Source of the DNA: Flavobacteriaceae bacterium
GTDB lineage: Bacteria; Bacteroidota; Bacteroidia; Flavobacteriales; Flavobacteriaceae
Length of the DNA stretch: 64,000 bases
Assembly (NCBI GenBank): GCA_947379965.1
Contig: CANCPC010000002.1
Location: forward strand, 1-64,000
Direction: 5' to 3'
Shown: positions 28,478-36,327 of the stretch, piece by piece
Layout: each line of letters opens with the position of its first letter
Position numbering within the stretch: position 1 is the stretch's first letter
Notes under the pieces: model-generated
Told to the model about the DNA's origin: nothing
What the model saw: the letters and a program-made list of their open reading frames with translations, nothing else
Database searches by the model: none
Program-made: the position numbers and the translations under genes

Positions 28478-30262
28478 ATGAGTACAAAATCAACGAAAGG
28501 CATCTGGAAAGTAATTTCTGCCTCCTCAATGGGAACAATGATCGAATGGTATGACTTTTATATCTTCGGAAGTTTAGCCGTTGTAATTTCAACAAAATTT
28601 TTTCCTGCTGATAATCCAACAGCTGCATTCCTAGCCACCTTAGCAACATTCGCTGTAGGATTTGTTGTTCGCCCTTTTGGAGCCCTTTTCTTTGGCAGAT
28701 TAGGGGATCTAATTGGAAGAAAATACACTTTTATGGTCACTTTATTATTAATGGGAGGCGCAACGTTTTTAATTGGATGTATTCCCAGTTATGAAACCAT
28801 CGGGTTCATGGCACCTCTGTTAGTGTTAGTATTAAGAATGCTTCAAGGACTCGCTCTTGGAGGGGAATATGGTGGAGCCGCAACTTATGTAGCCGAACAC
28901 GCACCAGTGGGACAAAGAGGGTATTGGACATCTTGGATTCAAACTACTGCAACGGTAGGATTATTCATTTCATTGATGGTAATTTTAGCTACAAGAAATT
29001 TACTTACACCTGAACAATTTGATCTTTGGGGATGGAGAATACCATTTTGGGTTTCTATCATTATGGTTGGAATTTCGTATATGATTCGAAAAAACATGTC
29101 TGAATCTCCTGTGTTTGCAAAAGCAAAAAGCGAGGGAAACACAAGTAAAAATCCTTTGAAAGAAAGCTTTGGAAATCGTTACAATTATAAATTTGTATTA
29201 TTAGCTTTATTTGGAGCCACAATGGGACAAGGCGTAGTTTGGTATACAGGCCAATTTTATGCCATGAGTTTTATGAAAACAGTGATGGCTGTAGATTCAT
29301 CACAAGTAGATACTTTACTTGGAATTGCATTGATTCTTGGGACTCCATTTTTCGTTTTTTTCGGCTGGTTAAGTGATAAAATTGGTAGAAAATACATCAT
29401 GATGGCCGGTATGCTTATTGCGGTTATATGTTATAGACCTATTTACAGATGCATGTACAAACTTACAGATGCTAAAACGATGAAAGCAGAGGGAAATACA
29501 ATGGTTTTAGATAGCTGTAAAGTAATTGGCACTCAAATAGCAACCCTAAAAACAGAAGCTGACAAAAAGGATCCAAGCATCAAGAAAACAAAAGTTTTTA
29601 TTGATATAAAATCCGATTCATTATTCAAAAGTGGGGCAAAATATCATTATACAAAAACCGACACTTTATACTTAGCTAAAGAAGTTGCTTATGATGCTAA
29701 GGCAAATGCAAAAAATGAAAATTGGATTAAATTTGATTTAAAAGACAAAGATGGCAAAATTGTTCATACTATTGTTAAAGTGAAAAATGATCTGAAAAAA
29801 GGAGAAAAACCGGAAAAAGTGGACACTTTACAAACATTAACATTGAATAAATTCAAAGATGGAGAAGCTAAAAATAAATCTCATCTAGATGGGATAAGTA
29901 AAAAACCAAATATTAGTACTGTGAAAAACATCACAAACGAAACAAGATGGTATATGATATTCTTAGTTTTTATTCAAGTACTATTTGTAACTATGGTTTA
30001 TGGACCAATTGCGGCATTTTTAGTTGAAATGTTCCCGGCCAGAATTAGATACACTTCTATGTCATTACCGTATCATATTGGTAACGGTATATTTGGAGGA
30101 TTGCTGCCTGCTATTTCTACTTATCTTGTACTTCACGGTAAAGATGCAGGAGATGCGGAGTTCTATCTTGAAGGACTTTGGTACCCTATAATTATTACAT
30201 CAGTCTGCCTTGTTGTTGGTATGGTTTACATCAAAAATAAAAACAAAAACACTCACGTTTAA
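28478..30262 (+). CDS. MFS transporter, metabolite:H+ symporter (MHS)-like, with a large insertion between TM9 and TM10
   Basis: GTMIEWYDFYIFGSLAVVISTKFFP, GRLGDLIGRKYTFM, LQGLALGGEYGGAATYVAEHAP, WLSDKIGRKYIMM; Lys-rich soluble segment at about 29470-29938. Confidence 0.88.
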   Translation: MSTKSTKGIWKVISASSMGTMIEWYDFYIFGSLAVVISTKFFPADNPTAAFLATLATFAVGFVVRPFGALFFGRLGDLIGRKYTFMVTLLLMGGATFLIGCIPSYETIGFMAPLLVLVLRMLQGLALGGEYGGAATYVAEHAPVGQRGYWTSWIQTTATVGLFISLMVILATRNLLTPEQFDLWGWRIPFWVSIIMVGISYMIRKNMSESPVFAKAKSEGNTSKNPLKESFGNRYNYKFVLLALFGATMGQGVVWYTGQFYAMSFMKTVMAVDSSQVDTLLGIALILGTPFFVFFGWLSDKIGRKYIMMAGMLIAVICYRPIYRCMYKLTDAKTMKAEGNTMVLDSCKVIGTQIATLKTEADKKDPSIKKTKVFIDIKSDSLFKSGAKYHYTKTDTLYLAKEVAYDAKANAKNENWIKFDLKDKDGKIVHTIVKVKNDLKKGEKPEKVDTLQTLTLNKFKDGEAKNKSHLDGISKKPNISTVKNITNETRWYMIFLVFIQVLFVTMVYGPIAAFLVEMFPARIRYTSMSLPYHIGNGIFGGLLPAISTYLVLHGKDAGDAEFYLEGLWYPIIITSVCLVVGMVYIKNKNKNTHV

Positions 30263-30275
30263 AAAATAAATAATT

Positions 30276-30503
30276 ATGAATCAATTAAAAAGAGCTTTAG
30301 GAATGGTTTGGATAGCATTAGCAATTGCTGCCGCCTATTTTTGTATCTTCCAATTCGGATTACCAAAATTTGCATCAGGCAAACAAGAGGATTTAGTATT
30401 TGGAATCATTATCCTTTTTGTACTTACTCCGTTAATTGTCATTGGATTGGGAACTTTCGGATATTATGCCCTCATGGGAGAATATGATGAATCCAAACAT
30501 TAA
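30276..30503 (+). CDS. Small two-TM protein, DUF6814-like
   Basis: 75-aa MNQLKRALGMVWIALAIAAAYFCIFQFGLPKFASGKQEDLVFGIIILFVLTPLIVIGLGTFGYYALMGEYDESKH. Confidence 0.75.
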   Translation: MNQLKRALGMVWIALAIAAAYFCIFQFGLPKFASGKQEDLVFGIIILFVLTPLIVIGLGTFGYYALMGEYDESKH

Positions 30504-30526
30504 AATTTAAATTAATTCAAAAAACA

Positions 30527-30565
30527 GGCAATCTCTACTTTTTAGGATAGAGATTGCCCCTTTTT
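30527..30565 (+). terminator. Strong Rho-independent terminator immediately upstream of the next gene
   Basis: GGCAATCTCTA-ctttttagga-TAGAGATTGCC followed by CCTTTTT; the next ATG is at 30574. Confidence 0.88.
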
Positions 30566-30573
30566 ATTTGGTG

Positions 30574-30759
30574 ATGAAAAAGAGACACGAACAAAAACTG
30601 ATCCTGCTTTCAATTCTAATTTTATTAGCTTTGAATCTTCCACTTTTGTTATTGTTTGATAGTTCGAAACCTATTTTAGGCTTGCCTATTATTTACATTT
30701 ATATCTTTTCAGTATGGTTACTCTCAATTATTATAACCTTTCTAATTGTAAAAAAATAG
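30574..30759 (+). CDS. Small two-TM membrane protein
   Basis: MKKRHEQKLILLSILILLALNLPLLLLFDSSKPILGLPIIYIYIFSVWLLSIIITFLIVKK; stop one nt before the ATG of the symporter-kinase. Confidence 0.75.
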   Translation: MKKRHEQKLILLSILILLALNLPLLLLFDSSKPILGLPIIYIYIFSVWLLSIIITFLIVKK

Positions 30760-30760
30760 T

Positions 30761-33463
30761 ATGAGTAGTATTGGTCTTTTGGCAGTATTAGGAATCTATT
30801 TGTCAATCCTTTTTTATATTGCTCATTGGGCTGAGAAAAAAAGCCGTTCAAAATGGACAAACAATCCCTATATCTATTCCTTTTCGTTAGCGGTTTATTG
30901 TACCGCATGGACGTATTATGGAAGCATAGGATTAGCTGCTAATTCTGGATTAAGTTACATCCCCATTTATTTAGGACCTGTATTAATTATACCTACCTGG
31001 TTGATTATACTTAAAAAAATTATTCGTATTTCAAGAGTTAATAAAATCTCAAGCATAGCCGATTTTATTTCGTTACGCTACGGAAACAGTAGGTTTATAG
31101 GAGCATTAGTAACCATTATTTGTATTGTGGGCATTGTCCCATATATAGCATTACAATTAAAATCGATTTCCGATACTTTCCACATCGTTACAAAAACAAA
31201 ATCCAGTTTAAATGTATTTACAGACACCACAACTTATGTATGTATAGCACTAGCATTATTTGCATCTTACTATGGGACAAGATATGTTGATGCATCGGAA
31301 AAAAGACGCGGTATAGTAACCGCAGTTGCAATAGAATCAATACTGAAATTAGTTTTCTTTCTCATTATAGGAGTTTATGTGACTTACTTTGTTTATGATG
31401 GCTTTGACGATATTTATACAAAGGCTTCTGTTCTTGAAGGTTTTGCCAAAAAAAATACAGTTGGCAGCATTACAAATGGAATTAATTGGTATTTTCTTTG
31501 CATTCTTTCTATGTTTTCTATATTTCTTTTGCCCCGACAATTTCACACAGCAATTATAGAAAACAACAATGAGTCACATATTAAAACAGCTACTTGGTTA
31601 TTTCCTTTGTATTTATTTTTATTCAATCTATTTGTGTTCCCAATTGCATGGGGAGGAAACATCCTTTTTCAAGGAAAAGGCCTTAACTCCGACACATATT
31701 CCTTGCTAATTCCACAGTTTTTCAACAACCATTTTTTGACTATTTTAGTTTTTCTAGGTGGGTTTTCCGCTGCCATATCCATGATTGTAGTTTCGTCTAT
31801 TGCGTTGTCCATAATGCTTAGCAATAATCTATTAATTCCTTATGGATTTATTGGCTCACTTAAAAATGATTCTCAAGAAAAAAACAGTAAACGAATCTTA
31901 ATTAGCAGAAAAATTGGAATATTTTCTCTGATTATAATTGCCTATATTATTTATAGGATTTTCATCCTAGATTATTCCTTAGTCTCTATCGGATTAGTAT
32001 CATTTGTAGTTATTGCACAGTTAGCTCCTTCTTTTTTTGGAGCGCTATATTGGAGAAGAGGATCTCAAAATGGAGCCTTAATAGGAATTATATTGGGATT
32101 TTTAATTTCGATCTATACGTTGTTAATCCCATATTCTATTGGAATTACAAAATCATCTAATCTATTTATTCAGGAAGGACCCTTCGGAATAGGTTTACTA
32201 AAACCTTTTCAGCTTTTCGGGTTAAATTATTTACAACCCATTCCGCACGCCTTTTTTTGGAGTATGTTTTTTAATACGATCGGCTATTTAGTCGTTTCTG
32301 TAAGTTTCAAAGGAAATTATAGAGAACGCAATTATGCCGAAATGTTTGTTGATATAGACAAATACATCTCGAATCATGAAGATGCTTTTGTATGGAAAGG
32401 AACAGCTTACATCTCTGATATTCAAAAAGTGTTACGGCGTTTTCTGGGCGAAGAAAGAACAAAAAGAGCCTTATCTATCTTTAATTTAAAATACAATGTT
32501 AATAAAGACGCAACTTTGGCCGATGCTCGGTTTATAAAATTTGCCGAAGATCTATTGACCGGTCATATTGGCACGGCTTCCGCCAAAATTTTAATATCTA
32601 GCGTAATCAAAGAAGATAAAATTTCATTGTCAGAGGTATTACGAATATTAGAAGAATCTAAAGAAAATATTATTATAAATAAAGAATTAAAAGAGACTTC
32701 AACCGAATTAAAAAAAATCTCAGAGCAGCTAAAAAATGCAAATCAAGAACTGATTAACAAAGATCATCAAAAAGATGAATTTCTTGACACCGTTACGCAT
32801 GAATTAAGAACTCCATTAACCGCTATTAGAGCCGCAAGCGAAATTCTTCATGATGATCATGATATTCCAGAGGAATTACGACAACAATTTCTAAAAAATA
32901 TTATCTCGGAATCAGACCGATTGAATCGATTAATTGATACCATTTTGGATTTAGAAAAATTTGAAACAGGAAATCAAAAAATTTATGTTTCTAGAAATAA
33001 CATTTCAAAAAGTATAAATAACACTTTAGAATCCTTAAATCAATTGATAAAAAACAAAGAAATAACTATTAATTTTATAGATCGATCAAAGGAAGTTAGA
33101 GCTTTTTATGATGAAGAACGTATTATTCAAGTGCTGCATAATTTAATTTCTAATGCCATTAAATTTTGCTCAGAAACCGATGGGATAATAACTATTACAA
33201 TTGCAGAAAAAGGTGGATTTGTAGAAGTGAAAATACATAATAACGGCAAAAAAATAGTGAAGCAAGACTTTGAAGCCATTTTTGAAAAATTTTATCAATC
33301 TAGAAACCAAAATTTAAAAAAACCTATCGGAAGCGGACTGGGATTAGCCATTTGCAAGCAAATTATAGAACACCATAAAGGAAAAATATGGGTGGAAAAT
33401 TCTAGTGAAAACGGTGCTACTTTTGTCTTTAATTTACCCAATTACATTACCCCAAAAAAATAA
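30761..33463 (+). CDS. Sodium:solute symporter-STAC-histidine kinase fusion (CbrA-like)
   Basis: N-terminal multi-TM SSS domain; STAC-like segment (VLRRFLGEERTKRALSIFNLKYN...ARFIKFAEDLLTGHIGTASAKILISSVIKE); HisKA (DTVTHELRTPLTAIRAASEIL); HATPase (LHNLISNAIKFC, GSGLGLAICKQIIEHHKGKIWVE). Confidence 0.92.
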   Translation: MSSIGLLAVLGIYLSILFYIAHWAEKKSRSKWTNNPYIYSFSLAVYCTAWTYYGSIGLAANSGLSYIPIYLGPVLIIPTWLIILKKIIRISRVNKISSIADFISLRYGNSRFIGALVTIICIVGIVPYIALQLKSISDTFHIVTKTKSSLNVFTDTTTYVCIALALFASYYGTRYVDASEKRRGIVTAVAIESILKLVFFLIIGVYVTYFVYDGFDDIYTKASVLEGFAKKNTVGSITNGINWYFLCILSMFSIFLLPRQFHTAIIENNNESHIKTATWLFPLYLFLFNLFVFPIAWGGNILFQGKGLNSDTYSLLIPQFFNNHFLTILVFLGGFSAAISMIVVSSIALSIMLSNNLLIPYGFIGSLKNDSQEKNSKRILISRKIGIFSLIIIAYIIYRIFILDYSLVSIGLVSFVVIAQLAPSFFGALYWRRGSQNGALIGIILGFLISIYTLLIPYSIGITKSSNLFIQEGPFGIGLLKPFQLFGLNYLQPIPHAFFWSMFFNTIGYLVVSVSFKGNYRERNYAEMFVDIDKYISNHEDAFVWKGTAYISDIQKVLRRFLGEERTKRALSIFNLKYNVNKDATLADARFIKFAEDLLTGHIGTASAKILISSVIKEDKISLSEVLRILEESKENIIINKELKETSTELKKISEQLKNANQELINKDHQKDEFLDTVTHELRTPLTAIRAASEILHDDHDIPEELRQQFLKNIISESDRLNRLIDTILDLEKFETGNQKIYVSRNNISKSINNTLESLNQLIKNKEITINFIDRSKEVRAFYDEERIIQVLHNLISNAIKFCSETDGIITITIAEKGGFVEVKIHNNGKKIVKQDFEAIFEKFYQSRNQNLKKPIGSGLGLAICKQIIEHHKGKIWVENSSENGATFVFNLPNYITPKK

Positions 33464-33466
33464 AAA

Positions 33467-33826
33467 ATGAAGAAAATTTTAATAGTAGACGATGAACCTA
33501 ATATAGTAATGTCATTGGAATACACTTTCAAAAAGAATAATTTTGAAGTATTTATTGCCCGTGATGGACAAGAAGCGCTAGATTTACTAAAAAACAAGCT
33601 CCCAGACCTTATAATTCTTGATGTAATGATGCCATTAGTTGACGGATATGCTACCTTAGAGCAAATAAAAAAAGACGAAAGATTAAATCATTGTAAAGTG
33701 ATTTTCTTATCTGCTAAAAATAAAGAGAAAGACATTAAAAAAGGACTTCTTCTAGGTGCTCATCTATATGTTGTCAAGCCCTTCTCTATTAAGAAATTAG
33801 TAGATCAGGTACATGAATTGATTTAA
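33467..33826 (+). CDS. Receiver-only response regulator
   Basis: KKILIVDDEPNIVMSLEYTF, LIILDVMMPLVDGY, VIFLSAK, YVVKPFS; ends after the REC domain. Confidence 0.93.
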   Translation: MKKILIVDDEPNIVMSLEYTFKKNNFEVFIARDGQEALDLLKNKLPDLIILDVMMPLVDGYATLEQIKKDERLNHCKVIFLSAKNKEKDIKKGLLLGAHLYVVKPFSIKKLVDQVHELI

Positions 33827-33903
33827 ATATTCAAATTGAACAACTGATATTTAAAAAAACCAAAATGTAACATAAACAAATTTACATTGAGATGAATTAA
33901 AAA

Positions 33904-34313
33904 CCTTATTATTTTTCTGGTGATGGAGGTTATAAAGAGGAAGATGATTACTTTTACATCACGAAAAAGTTGATGGAGGGATAAATGTTGCGGCCATAGG
34001 CTTTCAAATGCCGAAATGGAGAAAATTGTTGCTTCACATCATTCGATTGCTGAATATGCTGTAATAGGAATTGACGATGATTTCAAAGAAAAAACTTCAC
34101 TAGCATTGGTGGTAAACAGGTTCAGGTTAGAAAACGATATAAACATTTTCTGCTAGAACAAAAAAATGTTAAGTTAGTTTGATAGAAAATTGGAGAGCGA
34201 TTGCTCAAAACACGTTCTGGAAAATACTTCGAAAACTTATTTGAAGTATTGCTGATGGTAAAAATTATAAAATTCCATTAAGTATTGAAGACGATGCAAT
34301 TGTTAGAAAATAA
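33904..34313 (+). pseudogene. Decayed 3' end of an acyl-CoA (propionyl-CoA-like) synthetase
   Basis: Successive frames give PYYFSGDGGYKEEDDYFYIT / RLSNAEMEKIVASHHSIAEYAVIGIDDDFKEKTSLALVV / ERLLKTRSGKYF / ILRKLI*SIADGKNYKIPLSIEDDAIVRK*, matching the C-terminal subdomain of acyl-CoA synthetases, with frameshifts and stops. Confidence 0.85.
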
Positions 34314-34352
34314 CGAAAGTTAAAAAAATAAGAATTAATAAATAGAATAGTT

Positions 34353-36260
34353 ATGAGTTATTATAAAATAGAAAATCTAGAACAATACTTCAAGCATTAT
34401 AATAAATCTGTTCGTGAGCCTAGAAAATTTTGGGGTAAAATAGCCTCTGAGAACTTTACTTGGTATCAAGAATGCGAAAAAGTAATTGAATTTGATATGG
34501 CCGAAGCCAAAATTGAATGGTTCAAAGGTGCAAAAGTAAATATCGTAAAAAACTGTATTGATAGACATCTTGCTAAAAGAGGTGAAAAAACAGCTATTAT
34601 TTTTGAACCAAACGACCCAAAAGAGGAAGCACAGCACATCACCTATAACGAATTGTACTCGAGAGTTTCTAAAATGGCCAATGTACTAAGAGAACAAGGC
34701 ATCAAAAAAGGGGATAGAGTTTGTATCTATTTACCTATGATTCCAGAATTAGCTGTTTCTGTTTTAGCATGTGCTCGAATTGGTGCAATACACTCAGTGG
34801 TTTTTGCTGGATTTTCTTCTTCGGCAGTTGCTGCAAGAATAAATGATAGCGATTGCAAAATGGTTATTACTTCAGATGGTGGATTTCGAGGAAATAAATC
34901 AATCGATTTAAAAGGAATTATTGATGAAGCATTACTAAGTTGTCCTTGTGTAGAAAAGGTTTTGGTAGCTAAAAGAACGAACACCAATGTATCAATGAAA
35001 GAAGGTCGTGACCAATGGTTACAGCCTTTGGTAGAGGACGCATCGGATAATAATGTTGCCGAAATAATGGATGCCGAAGATCCTCTGTTCATTTTATACA
35101 CTTCAGGGTCAACAGGCAAACCAAAAGGAATGGTGCATACTACGGCAGGTTACATGGTCTACTCTGCTTATACTTTTAAAAATGTTTTCAATTATGAAGA
35201 AAATGATGTTTTCTGGTGTACGGCTGATATCGGTTGGATCACGGGACACTCTTATATTCTATATGGTCCGTTGTTGAATGGAGCAACAACTGTTATTTTC
35301 GAAGGAGTACCTTCCTATCCTGATTTTAGTCGTTTTTGGGAAACCATCGAAAAACATAAAATAACCCAATTTTACACTGCGCCAACGGCTATTCGTGCTT
35401 TAGCAAAAGAGAACTTATCTTACATTCAAAAATATACATTACAATCTTTAAAAGTTATTGGATCAGTTGGAGAACCTATCAACGAGGAAGCTTGGCACTG
35501 GTACAATGACCACGTAGGTGGAAAAAGGTGTCCATTAGTGGATACTTGGTGGCAAACAGAAACTGGCGGAATTATGATTTCGGCAATTCCATTTGTAACG
35601 CCAACAAAACCAACATATGCTTCTTTACCATTACCTGGAATTCAACCTGTTTTGATGGATGAAAAACGAAATGAAATTGAAGGCAACCAAGTTACAGGAA
35701 GTCTTTGTATTAAATTCCCTTGGCCAGGTATTGCTCGAACTATTTGGGGCGATCATCAACGCTATAAAGAAACGTATTTTACTGCTTTCCCAGGAAAATA
35801 TTTCACTGGTGATGGAGCTTTGCGTGACGAGGTAGGTTATTATAGAATCACTGGTCGTGTAGATGATGTGGTAATTGTTTCTGGGCATAATCTTGGGACA
35901 GCACCTATTGAAGATGCGATCAATGAGCACCCAGCAGTTGCAGAAAGTGCTATTGTAGGATTCCCACATGACATCAAAGGAAATGCATTGTATGGATTTG
36001 TAATTTTGAAAGAGTCTGGAGAATATCGCGATAGAGAAAACTTGACAAAAGAGATTAACCAACATGTTTCGGATCACATTGGACCAATAGCAAAATTGGA
36101 TAAAATTCAGTTTGTTTCTGGTTTACCAAAAACACGTTCAGGTAAAATTATGCGTAGAATTCTGCGTAAAATAGCCGAAGGTGACTTCTCTAATTTTGGA
36201 GATACCTCTACTTTATTAAATCCAGAAATTGTAGACGAAATTAAAAACGGCAAATTATAA
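34353..36260 (+). CDS. acs: Acetate-CoA ligase (acetyl-CoA synthetase)
   Basis: LFILYTSGSTGKPKGMVHTTAGYM, WWQTETGGIMISAIP, LPKTRSGKIMRRILRKIAEGD. Confidence 0.96.
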   Translation: MSYYKIENLEQYFKHYNKSVREPRKFWGKIASENFTWYQECEKVIEFDMAEAKIEWFKGAKVNIVKNCIDRHLAKRGEKTAIIFEPNDPKEEAQHITYNELYSRVSKMANVLREQGIKKGDRVCIYLPMIPELAVSVLACARIGAIHSVVFAGFSSSAVAARINDSDCKMVITSDGGFRGNKSIDLKGIIDEALLSCPCVEKVLVAKRTNTNVSMKEGRDQWLQPLVEDASDNNVAEIMDAEDPLFILYTSGSTGKPKGMVHTTAGYMVYSAYTFKNVFNYEENDVFWCTADIGWITGHSYILYGPLLNGATTVIFEGVPSYPDFSRFWETIEKHKITQFYTAPTAIRALAKENLSYIQKYTLQSLKVIGSVGEPINEEAWHWYNDHVGGKRCPLVDTWWQTETGGIMISAIPFVTPTKPTYASLPLPGIQPVLMDEKRNEIEGNQVTGSLCIKFPWPGIARTIWGDHQRYKETYFTAFPGKYFTGDGALRDEVGYYRITGRVDDVVIVSGHNLGTAPIEDAINEHPAVAESAIVGFPHDIKGNALYGFVILKESGEYRDRENLTKEINQHVSDHIGPIAKLDKIQFVSGLPKTRSGKIMRRILRKIAEGDFSNFGDTSTLLNPEIVDEIKNGKL

Positions 36261-36269
36261 GCACCTATT

Positions 36270-36320
36270 GATTCAAATAAAAACGGCAGTGCTTTTAGCA
36301 CTGCCGTTTTTATTTGAATC
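36270..36320. terminator. 23-bp perfect hairpin, bidirectional terminator between acs and the amylase gene
   Basis: GATTCAAATAAAAACGGCAGTGC-tttta-GCACTGCCGTTTTTATTTGAATC. Confidence 0.93.
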
Positions 36321-36327
36321 AAGTTCT

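Noticed and set aside
34727-35119. 130-aa antisense ORF inside acs
   Set aside because: Antisense to a highly conserved enzyme gene with no independent signals.
35631-36077. 148-aa antisense ORF inside acs
   Set aside because: Same reason: shadow ORF of acs.
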